From Cafeteria roenbergensis (taxonomy: Eukaryota; Sar; Bigyra; Bicosoecida; Cafeteriaceae): a stretch of 64,000 nucleotides of DNA. Below the pieces are notes generated by a model. The model had not been told where the DNA came from. It saw only the letters and a list, made by a program, of their open reading frames with translations, and did no database searches. The stretch lies in the NCBI GenBank assembly GCA_008330645.1, contig VLTN01000007.1, forward strand, positions 186,001 to 250,000. Reading direction: 5' to 3'. Below, in pieces: positions 1-9,775 of this stretch (position 1 is its first letter; each line of letters opens with the position of its first letter). The translations under genes and the position numbers were made by a program.

Positions 1-2593
1 GACACGGCCACGAGGTCGACGGGCGCGCGGCCAGCGATGGTGACCTTGCAGAAGCCCACCCCGCCGTCTGCGCCAGTTGTCACGAGCTTGCAGTCGTCGT
101 AGGAGAAGGTGAGCGAGGTGACCGCGGCGCTGTGGTGGGACAGCCGCGCGCACTCGCGCAGGTGGTGCGTCCGCGGCGCGTACGGGAGGGCGGGCGCGGT
201 GCGCGCGTCCATGACGCAGGCCGTGTGGTCCTTGCTGGCCGAGGCCAGCGCAGCACCCGTGGCGGGCGAGAAGGCAACGGACAGGACGTCCTTCGTGTGG
301 GGCCTGGCTCTGCCGACGACGCGCAGCGTTCCCAGCGAGACGAGCACAACCTCGCCGGACGACGTGCCGATGGCTGCGATGGCGTCGCGGTGGGGGGGCG
401 CGTCGGCCGAGGGGCGGCCGCCCACGGGCACCTCGCCCTGCCTGACAGCCACGCACAGAGGGCTGTTGATGTCAGCCGACGCAGGGGCCCGCCACCCGCG
501 CTCTGGGTCAAAGGTTGCCGAAGCCACCGCCCTGGCCGACGCGCTGCCGCGGGGGGGCGGCGACCACCGGCCGTCGCCGTCGCTGCCGTCGAGGCTGAGC
601 ACGGCCAGCGTCTCGTAGCCGAGGGGGTGCCGCGCAGGCACGCAGCCGGCCTCGTCTGCGCCTGGGTGGGGCGGGAGAGGCGTGCTCGGGGTCCCAGCGG
701 GGTCGCGCGTGCCGGGAGCTGCCGTGGTCGGTCGCATGAGCGCGGCGGCGGCGACGGCGGCGAACGGGGACGCGCCTGGCGACGGGTTCGGCGTGCCCTT
801 TCCGGAGCCGAGGCCGCCACGGAGCGCGGCGACAGCGGCCGTAGGGGCCGTGGCCGGGCGCTTGGAGGGCGGCAGCACCGCCGGATTGATGTTCCAAAGG
901 CGGACGGTGCCGTCGGCCGAAGCGGTGACGAACGACCCGGGGGGCACCCGCGGCGCGTCGGCGTGCGTGAGCCGGCGGGCGGCCCCGTCTGCACCAGCGG
1001 ACGGCACTGCTGCCATGGCCACGGCGGCGTCTTCCACCACCGCCACGTCCCTGACGGCACCGCAGTGGTGGAGGAAGGAGCGGAGCCGGCGGGCGCCGCG
1101 CGGGTTGAGCACGGGGGGGCGGCCGTTGGCAGGCCTGGGCGCCTCTGAGGGCACAGCCCAGAGCGCCAAGCTGCGGTCTCCGTAGATCACGGCGACCCTG
1201 CCGCCCTTATGCGACGCGCGCACTGCAACCGCCCCTGGCCGCACGCTGGCCTGGGCGCCGGGGGAGGCAGAGTCGGGCGCCAGCGCCCCCGCAAAGGGCA
1301 GCGCGCCCACCACCGGCGCGCGCGGCAGCGTGCCCAGGTGTTCGAGGGAGGGGACGGCGAAGGCCCGCACCGTGCCGTCGGAGCACCCCACGTACGCCAC
1401 GCTGCCCGCGGCCGTGACGGAGAAGGCGCTGTCCGCCCGGAGGGGCACCCACCGGTCCATGAGGCGCGTGCTGTCGAAGGCGGTGAGCATCCCGCCCGCA
1501 GTCACCGCAAGGGTCACGCTGGCACCGCGGCGGGGTGACTCCAGGGGGATGTCCCCCGGGTCGGCGCCAGCCCGCACTGCCGCCGCGTGGCTGATGCGCT
1601 CGGAGGCGGAGGCCACACGGCACACGACGACGTCGACGAAGGTCGCGCTGTGGTGCTGCTCGAGCATGACGGCCGGCCGAGAGGGGATGGTGGCGGGCGC
1701 GGCGCCGCCCAGCTCAGACCCGGAGGACGAAGGCAGGGGCGGCGGCGGCGGCGGCTCCCAAAACTTGATGTGACGGTCGCCGGCCGTGACGAACCACCGC
1801 CCAGCGGGCTCCCAGGACGCGCTGTACACCTGGCGCGACACGGTGGCGGTGGACAAAATCTCCCCGGACGAGGGCGCAGGGGCCGACAGCGGGTCCAAGC
1901 GCCACACGTGGATGCGCTGGTCGTTGCGAAAGCCCACGGTGAGGAGGAGGGAGCTGTCGAGCGGGTGAAATGCGACCACCGCCACGCCGAAGGAATGCTC
2001 CGCCAGCCGGTGCACCAGCTGGCCGTCCGACACGCGCCACACCTCCACGTACGCGGGCGATCCCGTCTGCGCGCAGCAACGAGGAGGGCGCTGGCGAAAG
2101 GGGAACCGTCACGTCGAAGCGCGTGCAGTGGCTTGCGGCGCGCGCGAAGGAGGCGCGCCCGAATCTGCAAGCTGCCGCTGCCAGCCGGCTCACCTGTCCC
2201 GCAGCGATGAGGGTCCCATCAGCCGAAAAGCACACGCTGCTTACTGGCCCCGTCGCGTGAACGAAGCGCTGCGTGTTCTTCTTGGCGTCGTACATCACCA
2301 CGACCCGGCCGGCAGCAAACGCGAGCGTTCCGCCCAGCGCATCGCTCGCGCTCAGCGCCCGTCCGTGCTGCGACGTCAGCCCCAGCGCACGCTCTAACGC
2401 AATCTGCGAGGACCGCTTCCCGCAACGCGGCGCAGCGGGGACGGCGGGGGGTCTCGGCTCTGGTCGCGCAGTGCGCTCGCGTGCCAAACAGCAACGGTGG
2501 CGAGCACGCGGGGCATCGCCGCACCTTGGGGGCGTGCCGGGACGGGCGCTCCTTGAGCCCCGGCTTCTTCGCAGGCCCAGCTGCGGCTGCCAT
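1..2593 (-). CDS. WDR62/MAPKBP1-like WD40 scaffold protein (3' end beyond window)
   Basis: The chosen model has exons 2593-2525, 2403-2194 and 2066-1, all joined in phase 0, and continues past the left edge. Exon 1 gives 23 residues starting MAAAAGPAKKPGLKERP. Exon 2 carries IALERALGLTSQ and VVVMYDAKKNTQ, which match the start of the WD40 array in human WDR62/MAPKBP1 (SLEKVLGITAQ, NPKKNKQ). Exon 3 has VEVWRVSDG, FVTAGDRHIKFWE (family: FVTAGNRHIKFW), VGCSDGTVRAF (family: FCGCADGTVRLF) and later blades such as FVTASADGTVRLW. The family is a WD40 scaffold that binds JNK-pathway kinases and, for WDR62, acts at centrosomes and spindle poles; that role here is inference. Alanine/proline-rich inserts lie between blades, including a Pro run near 1750. 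The start could instead be an unspliced Met at 2670, but the spliced start has better context and phase. Confidence 0.85.
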
Positions 2594-2717
2594 CGCGACG
2601 CGGGGCGCGCAGCGTGCGACTTGCGCGCGCACGGCGGCCGGCCAGCCCCAAGTTTTCGCCTGGCAAACATCGGGCAGAGCGCTGCGCTGGAGGGCGTGGT
2701 CCCGAGGCACTGCGGCG
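2594..2717. promoter_or_regulatory. Divergent spacer, probable bidirectional promoter
   Basis: Only 124 bp separate the predicted start codons of the WD40 gene (-) and the hypothetical gene (+), so both promoters must lie here or in the first exons. I see no TATA box. The promoter role is inferred from position alone. Confidence 0.4.
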
Positions 2718-3485
2718 ATGGACCCCTCGCTGCTGTACGAGGCAGCACTGGGGGACTTGCTGCGATGCACCCGTCTGGTTGCCCCTGAGGCGCTGGGGGC
2801 CATCCAGCGCGTCTGCGAGGTGCGGCATGCGAGCGTAGCCCGCGCCCATCGGCAACTGGGCGGCGTGTGGCCCCGCGCCTGCCCCACTGCGACGGCTGAG
2901 TCCCGTCCCAACCCTGTTGCATGGTACGCAGAAGGTTGCCTCGGAGCGGGCATGGAGCGGCCCCGACCTGACACCCTCCCACGCTGGGCCGCAGGAGATG
3001 CAGCAGCCGCAGCAGCAGCCACTTGCAAGCCCCGCAGATGAGCGGCTGCGGTCGCTGATGCGCGTCGCAGAGCCGAGCGCAGCCGTACGACGGCCGCGCA
3101 AGCGGCCTCGCCCGCCAGCGGCCGCAGCTGGCCAGGGCCTGGCCGGGAGCGAGCCCCGACTCGCGACCGCTGGCGCGCCCTCATACACGCCAGCAGCCGG
3201 ATCATGGCCGGCTCCTGGAGATGCACCGGTGACCACGACCGGTCTCTCTTGCGTGCGGTCTCCCCAGCCGCCGCCACGCGGGCCGTCACAGCCGGGGTCG
3301 CCATCGTCAGCGTCGAGCGAAGAGCTCTCGAGCCTCGCCAGCAGCAGCGGCAGCGGCGGCAGCGGCAGCGACGGCAGCAGCAGCGACGGCAGCGACGGCA
3401 GCCTGTCCGGCTCAGAGCGCGGCGACGATGCTCGGGACCGTGCCGATTGCGACGGCGCTGCGCTGGCCGCCGCCGCCTCCGCCTC

Positions 3486-3576
<91 letters not shown>

Positions 3577-4269
3577 AGCACTGCAGGGGCGCCCGGCCCG
3601 GGCCCGTCGCCGCCGATCCCGCGGCGGGGTCCAACGTCGCAGCGCGCCCCGGCCGGTGGCGGGGCTCCTCCTCCTCCGCTGGGGCATGGGGGAGCGTCGC
3701 CGGGGACCCGGGCCAGGCTGCTTGTGCCCCCCGGGCCGGCCGCACCGGACGTGCGCGCCGCTGCGAACTGCGACGACGTCGCGTCCGCCGCCACCGCTGC
3801 GGTGGACGACGAGGGCGGGATCTCGCGCGCCGCGCTCGAGGCGAGGGTGCAGGCCGCGCTGGCGGAGCACGGCCTGGTGCGCGGGGGTCCCAGGGCGAGC
3901 GGGGCAGCGCTCGACGCCGCGATTCGAAAGCACTCGCGCGGGCGGACTGGCGGGCTGGCCCAGCTGACCCGGGGGAGGCAGGACCGCGGGCCGGGCGGCG
4001 GCTCTGCGGCCGAGCGGGCGAGGCTGGCCCGCGCAGCGTCGGACGCGGAGCGACTGCGGGCGTGGGAGGCGTGGCCGCCGGCGGACGAGGACGCGGCCGG
4101 CGGAGGCAGGGGCCAGGACGAGGACGGCGCGGCAACGGCTCGCGCTGGGATCGCCGCTGTGAGCGCGTCGACCAGCAGCAGGCGCGGCGCGGTGCGCCTG
4201 GCGCTGAGCGGCTGCATCGTCAGCGATGGCGAGAGGGACTGGTTTGTCCCGCGAGTGACGATCGAGTGA
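2718..4269 (+). CDS. Hypothetical nuclear-type low-complexity protein
   Basis: Two exons, 2718-2819 and 2995-4269, join in phase 0 (donor GTGCGG, acceptor GCAG) to give about 458 residues. Exon 1 encodes a helical N-terminus, MDPSLLYEAALGDLLRCTRL. Exon 2 begins EMQQPQQQPL, followed by a basic stretch (RRPRKRPRPP) that could be a nuclear localisation signal, a Ser/Gly/Asp run, and an (Ala-Ala-Ser)n tract encoded by a 9-bp repeat. After that come a short helical segment (ALEARVQAALAEHGLV), a basic region, and the tail LSGCIVSDGERDWFVPRVTIE preceded by Ser. I recognise no domain. The conserved-looking ends and clean splice support a real gene. A nuclear role is a guess from composition. Confidence 0.6.
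3466..3576 (+). repeat. 9-bp GCCGCCTCC minisatellite (Ala-Ala-Ser)n
   Basis: About twelve nearly perfect tandem copies of GCCGCCTCC lie in frame in the hypothetical gene. They encode Ala-Ala-Ser on the sense frame, and poly-Pro, poly-Arg or poly-Gly in other frames, which creates spurious long reading frames on both strands. Confidence 0.9.
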
Positions 4270-4416
4270 CGGCCCGGCGGCGGCCAGAGCGACGACCGAG
4301 CGACTGGCACGCTGCAGGCGAGCGACAGACGCACTGCGGTGTTGTGTGTGGGGCAGCGCAGGCCTGAAACAGAGCGGCGCCCCGTTGCGGGGGTGCGCGG
4401 GGCAGCGGCGGGCAGG

Positions 4417-7400
4417 TCAGCACACGATGGGCACAGGCACGTACGGGTGCGCGGTGGTTCCGAGGCTGCCCTTGGGGGCGGGGGCGGCCTCGTCCCCGTC
4501 TGCTGTGACGCGCTTGTGCAGCTCCAGGATGTCTGATGTTGCCTTGATGGCGGCCAGGGCGCTGGCCGTGAGGGGCCGGAGCTGCGCGGACACCTGCAGC
4601 TCGAGCCAGTCCGCCAGCACGGCCGGGACCAGACCCGCCTCGACGGCGCCTGGGAGGAGGTCGCCGGCGGCCGAGCGGCAGAGCAGGGGCGGGCGCGAGA
4701 GCGCGCTTACCAGGGCCGCCTTGACCGCGGGCGGCGCGTCGATGGCCTGCTTGCGAATCGCCTCGACGTGCTCGGGCGGGTGCACCGCCTCGCTGCCGAC
4801 GCCCCTGGCCGCCTGGTCGCGGCTGTGCCGAATGACGCGCTGGAGCGCGCCGAAGCATGCCTCCAACGTGCGCTTGGAGCTGCTGACGGTGCCGGACACC
4901 TGCACCCTGTCCGGGCCGAAGTTGCTGCGGAAGCTGTGCCAGGACAGCGGCTCGGGGTCGTGAGACCGCAGCACCTGCGCGAACCGCTCCTCGAAGCGGA
5001 AGTGGGCAACTTCGTCCTCGGCCGGCGGCTGCTCTGGAAGCGCCCCCACCTGGGTCATCGCAGCTGCAAGCATGAACGAAACGCGGCTGACGTCCCGGCG
5101 CACCGACTGCAGCGTGTCGCTCATCAGGGGTGGCAGCGACACGTCCGCGGGGGACTGCTCTTCAGTCGCGCCGAGCGGGCCAGCCGCCCCGCCATCGTCC
5201 CTGGCCGCCTTGCCCTTGGCCGCCTTGCCCTTGCCAGGCTTCCCCTTGCCAGGCTTGCCCTTGCCAGGCTTCCCCTTGCCAGGCTTGCCCTTGCCAGGCT
5301 TCCCCTTGCCAGGCTTGGAGCTGCCGCCCTCCCGCTGGCTGGCTCGCCAGCCGCGCACGAGCGCCTTTCCGCCGCACGAGTGGTACAGGCTCGTCATGGT
5401 TGCGATGTAGTCCTGGTACCACACGAGCGCCGGCATGTCGTCGTCGTGGACCAGCTGCAGCCGCAGGCTGAGGTCCATCGAGGCCATCTGCAGCCGCAGC
5501 AGCGCGGTCATGGAGAGATGGACCATCATCGGCCGGTCCTCCGACGTGGGGGTGGCCTTGGCGCTGCCGGCTGCGTCGGCGTCGTCGGCTGCTGCCTCGG
5601 CGGCGGCACCCGATGCGAGGGCGGCGAGGCGAGCAGGCGCGCCCGTTCCCGCCTTGGCGGCGGCCCGCACAGCGGCGGCCAGGCTGGGGACGACGGCGCG
5701 GCCCAGCGGCGAGGTGCTGCCAGCCAGGTCTGCCTGCGACGCGGGGGTTGCGAGGACGGGCGAGGAGCGGGGAATGCTGTCCACGGTCCACGACTCCGCC
5801 TGCACGACAGCCCAGTCGCTGATGGCGACGTCCAGCATGCGATGCATGCGGGCGTCGGACATGCAGAGAACGCGCACCAGTTGCACCAGCCGGGTGGCAG
5901 AGCGGGTGACCACGCGGGCCGTGGGCGCGGCTGTGACCTCGTCGAGCCCGAGGCCGCGGTCGAGCAAAGCAGCCTCCACCACGCGGCGTGGGTCGCGCAC
6001 CCCGAAGATGCGCTGGTCGCGGTTGCGCGGGGCCACGAGCATGTAGAGGCGGGAGCGGACGACGCTGTCAAAGGTGGACGGCCCGGCCACGCGCAGGACG
6101 TCGACGAGGTCCCACAGCCCGAACAAGGAGATGCGTCGCAGGCCCAGAGGGTCTCTCACGGCGGCGGTCGCGTGCACTGCCGGCGAGAAGCGGTCCGCGC
6201 CGGCGGCGATGTGAGCGATGGCCAGCTCCGTGGCGTGGTTGGCCATGCGCTGCGTGCTCTGGGGGGCCTTGCTGTCAAAGCGCGGCATGGTCATGAGCCG
6301 TGCGAGCTCCGCCGTCGAGACGGCTGGATCGCTGGTGGCGAAGACTCGCGCGCAGCAGACTGCAGCCAGGCCGCGGGACTGGCACAGCGCCCGCTCCACG
6401 GCCTCCTCCAGCGTGCCGCCGGGGAGGAAGCGGGGCTGGGCGGCGGCGAGGGCGCTGTCGAGGACCGACGCGTCCATCACGCCCGGGGGAGTGGGCACCA
6501 GGCCCTTGGTCGCTGTGCTGCCGCGAACCTGCATGCGGCCCAGAGCGGCGCCCGTGCCACTGCCAGCGGAGGCATCGCTACCCCCAACGCCATCGCCATC
6601 GGCAGCAGCAGCTGTGGCGGCTGTGGCGGCCGCGCTGGCGGTTGAAGCGTCGTCAGCATCGCCAGCTTCGCCGGCCGGGGCAGCGTCGGCTGCCTCGCGC
6701 GGCGCGGGAGTGAAGCGGCCCTCGAGAGACCGCAGGCAGTCCGCCGAGATGCCGTGCGCGGCCGCAGCGCCGTGCAGCAGGACGCTGTGTGCCAGCGCCA
6801 CGTCGTCCTCCATGGTGGCGGGGTCGGGGCTCACCTGCGGGCCAGTCCCTGGCAGGTTGCACCCAGCGGCGGGCGACGCCTCCACCGCCCGGCGGAAGGC
6901 CAAATCTGCCCCCAGGCGCGCCCGCAGCCAGCGCAAGCGGGTCATGAGGTCCGCAGCAACGCCGGGCCCGTCGTGCGCGCACCACGCCCGCGCCTCGTCT
7001 GTCAGGGGCACGGCTGCGCGTTCGAGCAGAGTGGGCATCGTGCGGTTGATGGCGGCCTCGGCGGCCGCTCCAGCGGCAAGCGCCGCGGCCGGGGCAGGCT
7101 CGGTCGGGGGGCTCGCGCCAGCCAGGCCGGCGGCGGCCTCGGGGCTAGGCATGGTCCACGGGGAGCAGAGCGCCCGCAAGGCCGAGGCGCCGCCCGCGCG
7201 CCACAGCGCGGTCAGGCGAGGCATGGAGGCCGTGGCGGGGACGGGGGCGCCAACAACGGCGGCCAGGGGCAGAGGCCCGCCCAGCCCCCACGCCGTGGCC
7301 TCGGGGCGCGGCAGCCAGGCACCGGCCGAGCCGGCCTCGGGGCCGCCCGCGCCCGAGGCGGCAGCGTCAGCGCGCGCCAAAGCGCCCTTTCCGGCAGCAG

Positions 7401-8517
7401 AGTGAAACAGCGGGTCCATGAAACCGCCCCACGTTGCGGCGTCCTTCGCCAGCGCCGCTTCGAGGGTTGCGAGCGGTGCGCAGTCCGGCGCGGCGGCGCC
7501 GCTTGCGTGGGCCAGCAGCGACTCCGCGTCCGCCAGCAGCGCAAGCACGTGCGCGTCCGACACGTCGTCAGCGGCGTCCAGCCCAAAGGTGGACGCGCAC
7601 AGGTCCTCGTCCTCGTAGAGGTCCGCGAAGATGAGCGATGTGCGGGTGCGGCCCACCAGGCAGGCGAAACCGGTGGCCAGCGCGGCCAGCACCACCGCCG
7701 ACACGTGCTCAGCGCTGCCCGGGGCGGCCGGTGTCACGCCCGCGGGGACCGCGCAGGGGGGGGAGAGGGTGTCACCGTTGGCGACGGCGCCAGCCTGCTC
7801 GCATGGCTGGTGCACCTGCTGCTGCGCCGTAGAGAGGCTGATCTTGGAGCCCGTGACCCCGAGGTCGAGACCCCCGCTCTCGGCGCCGCTGGCGGCCTGC
7901 ATGGCGGCCCACTTCTTCTCGTAGAGGGCGCGGCTCGGGTCCGGAGTGGTCGGCATCACGTCCACCACCTGGTCAGACCGGCCGACCGAGCACACTGCCG
8001 GCAGGCATGCCCGCTCGCGCAGGGCCGCCAAGGCAGGCCGGTGCAGGTAGAGGCACGAGAAAACCGTCTCTGCCATGGAGTTGGCGTCGAGGAACGAAAA
8101 CTGCGGGAATGCAAAAAACATGGACGAAGAGCAGCTGCCCCCAAGGATGGCGCCGGCTGCGCGGGCGAGGCCCCCAGGGCAGCCTCCCGAAACACGCACA
8201 CATACGCGCCAATCACTCACAGTTTGCTGAAAGAGCGCATCCCACACGCGAACAAGGTCGGCGATTGGCAGGTGGAGGCGAAGCGCGCCGGTCTCCACTC
8301 GCTCCCTGATCAAGTCGTCAGCTTGCCGCCGCACTCGCATCCCAGGGTCCATCCGGGGATGCATGAGCTCCACGACGTTCATGGCCTCCCCGAAGGCGAA
8401 CCCCTTGGCGAACAACAAGTCGCCCACGCCCAGCTCAGCTCGGGCGGCCGAGGCAAGCTCGGTCACGTCCCGCCATTCCGGCGCAGCATCGCCGGAGCCG
8501 TGGTCCGGTGCTGCCAT
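4417..8517 (-). CDS. NAA35: NatC N-acetyltransferase auxiliary subunit (MAK10/NAA35)
   Basis: Exons 8517-8221 and 8100-4417 give about 1326 residues; human NAA35 has about 725. The family anchors the NatC complex (NAA30/35/38), which co-translationally acetylates N-terminal Met followed by a hydrophobic residue. The N-terminal Mak10 signature is clear: EWRDVTELASAARAELGVGD, then EAMNVVELMHPRMDPGM at residues 44-60 (human EAMSAIEMMDPKMDAGM), then MAETVFSCLYLHRPAL (human LAQTVFTCLYIHNP). The C-terminal half keeps VWYQDYIATMTSLYHS and FRFEERFAQVLRSHDP, like the human RYEHRFAPF region. The extra length is Ala/Gly-rich insertions and a Lys-Pro-Gly-Lys-Gly repeat. The 120-bp intron is stop-free and a multiple of three, so retention would add 40 residues without a frameshift. 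The start Met lies just upstream of the conserved block. No NAA30 gene is nearby. Confidence 0.9.
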   Translation of the reverse strand: MAAPDHGSGDAAPEWRDVTELASAARAELGVGDLLFAKGFAFGEAMNVVELMHPRMDPGMRVRRQADDLIRERVETGALRLHLPIADLVRVWDALFQQTVSDWRVCVRVSGGCPGGLARAAGAILGGSCSSSMFFAFPQFSFLDANSMAETVFSCLYLHRPALAALRERACLPAVCSVGRSDQVVDVMPTTPDPSRALYEKKWAAMQAASGAESGGLDLGVTGSKISLSTAQQQVHQPCEQAGAVANGDTLSPPCAVPAGVTPAAPGSAEHVSAVVLAALATGFACLVGRTRTSLIFADLYEDEDLCASTFGLDAADDVSDAHVLALLADAESLLAHASGAAAPDCAPLATLEAALAKDAATWGGFMDPLFHSAAGKGALARADAAASGAGGPEAGSAGAWLPRPEATAWGLGGPLPLAAVVGAPVPATASMPRLTALWRAGGASALRALCSPWTMPSPEAAAGLAGASPPTEPAPAAALAAGAAAEAAINRTMPTLLERAAVPLTDEARAWCAHDGPGVAADLMTRLRWLRARLGADLAFRRAVEASPAAGCNLPGTGPQVSPDPATMEDDVALAHSVLLHGAAAAHGISADCLRSLEGRFTPAPREAADAAPAGEAGDADDASTASAAATAATAAAADGDGVGGSDASAGSGTGAALGRMQVRGSTATKGLVPTPPGVMDASVLDSALAAAQPRFLPGGTLEEAVERALCQSRGLAAVCCARVFATSDPAVSTAELARLMTMPRFDSKAPQSTQRMANHATELAIAHIAAGADRFSPAVHATAAVRDPLGLRRISLFGLWDLVDVLRVAGPSTFDSVVRSRLYMLVAPRNRDQRIFGVRDPRRVVEAALLDRGLGLDEVTAAPTARVVTRSATRLVQLVRVLCMSDARMHRMLDVAISDWAVVQAESWTVDSIPRSSPVLATPASQADLAGSTSPLGRAVVPSLAAAVRAAAKAGTGAPARLAALASGAAAEAAADDADAAGSAKATPTSEDRPMMVHLSMTALLRLQMASMDLSLRLQLVHDDDMPALVWYQDYIATMTSLYHSCGGKALVRGWRASQREGGSSKPGKGKPGKGKPGKGKPGKGKPGKGKPGKGKAAKGKAARDDGGAAGPLGATEEQSPADVSLPPLMSDTLQSVRRDVSRVSFMLAAAMTQVGALPEQPPAEDEVAHFRFEERFAQVLRSHDPEPLSWHSFRSNFGPDRVQVSGTVSSSKRTLEACFGALQRVIRHSRDQAARGVGSEAVHPPEHVEAIRKQAIDAPPAVKAALVSALSRPPLLCRSAAGDLLPGAVEAGLVPAVLADWLELQVSAQLRPLTASALAAIKATSDILELHKRVTADGDEAAPAPKGSLGTTAHPYVPVPIVC
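5211..5317 (-). repeat. 15-bp repeat encoding Lys-Pro-Gly-Lys-Gly
   Basis: About six to seven tandem 15-bp units sit inside NAA35 and encode KPGKG repeats, flanked by related AAKGK units. Alternate units differ by a TTC/TTG change on the + strand, which gives a 30-bp higher-order period. The repeat forms a strongly basic linker next to the conserved C-terminal block. Other Mak10 proteins have a lysine-rich stretch at a similar place. Confidence 0.9.
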
Positions 8518-8682
8518 CAGACTGGCTCCTGGCGTCCGGCACCGCTCCCCTGGGGACGGCGGGCAGGCGGGGCTGCGTGCAAGGAGGGCGAGGGGGGCAT
8601 CGAGCTGCGGGCGCATTGACGAAAGGCAGAGCCGAGCTTCGGGCGCTCGGCAACCTGTCCAGCCGCTGCCCACTCGCTCGAC
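8518..8682. promoter_or_regulatory. NAA35-LSM5 divergent spacer
   Basis: The start codons of NAA35 (-) and LSM5 (+) are 165 bp apart with nothing coding between, so this is a probable shared promoter. No specific element is recognisable. Confidence 0.4.
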
Positions 8683-9437
8683 ATGGCGTCCGCAGCCGCA
8701 GGTTCCACGCTGCTGCCCCTGGGTGAGCGCGGCCGCGGCGGGCCGCTTGTCGCAGGATGCGCGCCCCGGCGCAGCACAGCGCAAGGCCCAGCGGCCCCGG
8801 CGCGAGCACCCTCACCCGCGCCCTGCTCGCTCCCGTCCCGACCGCACGCCGCAGCGCTGGTCGACAAGTGCACGGGCTCGCGCATCTGGGTCCTGATGCA
8901 GGACAACCGCGAGATCGTCGGCACGCTCCGCGGCTTCGACGAGTATGTAAACATGGTCCTGGACGACGCCATCGAGTAGTGAGGCAGGCCGGCCGCTGCT
9001 GGCCCGCGCAAGCCATGCCCCTCGCCGAGTGCGCAGTGCATCTGTGTTTCACGTTGCTGGCAAGCCCCGTGCGGCCTGCGGCTCGCCTGTTGCCCCTCTG
9101 CCTCCGCAGCGTGACGGTGGGCACCACGCAGACCGAGGTCGCCAGGCTGGAGCAGATGCTGCTCAACGGCTGCAACATCGCGGCGGTGAGAAGGAGCACG
9201 GCTCTGGTGCCGCTATGGCTGGCGCTCTGCGGCTTTCCATCACTTGCGACCGCGGCTCGCGCTCGGGCACGCCTCGCCGCGTCGCACGAGGCGGCCACAG
9301 CCGAGGCACGTGCCGGCTGCTGTAGCCGCTTCCCCCGCGACGGTTTCGCCCCGCCCTCCCCCCTTCGGGGCGCGTGCTCCTGTCCGCAGATGGTCCCTGG
9401 CTCGGAGGCGTCGCCGTTTCGTGAGCCGGCCGAGTGA
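8683..9437 (+). CDS. LSM5: U6 snRNA-associated Sm-like protein LSm5
   Basis: Four exons (8683-8722, 8855-8978, 9110-9185, 9390-9437) encode 95 residues; human LSm5 has 91. LSm5 is one subunit of the heptameric LSm1-7 ring (mRNA decapping, cytoplasm) and the LSm2-8 ring (U6 snRNA, nucleus). The protein reads LLPLALVDKCTGSRIWVLMQ, with the Sm1 motif REIVGTLRGFDEYVNMVLDD, then LEQMLLNGCNIAAMVPGSE for Sm2, lining up with human IVGTLLGFDDFVNMVLED and QILLNGNNITMLVPGGE. Introns are 132, 131 and 204 bp. The first and third are multiples of three. The second donor was set at GTGAGG (8979) because it restores the family residue order IEYVTV. A one-residue C-terminal tail ambiguity is unlikely, because the last exon ends in a clean TGA. 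Confidence 0.95.
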
Positions 9438-9775
9438 GCGTTGCGCGACTGACTTGCGTTAGGTGGGTGCCTGTGCTGCCAGTAAGCGCCAAATGCACGT
9501 GGGGAACAAGGTCGACGTTGCCACGCGAGCAGCGTCCGGTGGCGTCGCGCCGCCGACGGAGCCGCAAGACGGGCCACCGTCGGCGTCCAATCGGCGACTG
9601 GCCACACAGACTTCACACACAAATTGCAGAGCACGCACGCATACAAGGCTTGGGCATTCGCGCGGGTAGGGAGACGAAGCGGGCTCCCACAAAGTCGGGG
9701 ATGGGCGAGGAGGCGCAGTCCCGCGCATCCAGATGCATCGTCGCTGAAGGGCTGTCGGGGGCTGCCCCGCGGCGG
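9438..9775. other. Convergent intergenic spacer
   Basis: This 338-bp spacer lies between the 3' ends of LSM5 (+) and the next gene (-). Open frames here are short and show no family resemblance. It presumably holds both 3' UTRs; no canonical AATAAA is seen. Confidence 0.6.

Noticed and set aside
2219-4135. 638-codon minus frame opposite the hypothetical gene
   Set aside because: Antisense shadow with poly-Arg from the 9-bp repeat. Only its far 3' part overlaps a real exon (WDR62-like exon 1, 2593-2525).
4768-6645. 625-codon + frame inside NAA35
   Set aside because: Antisense shadow in very GC-rich coding DNA. The minus frame has clear Mak10 motifs.
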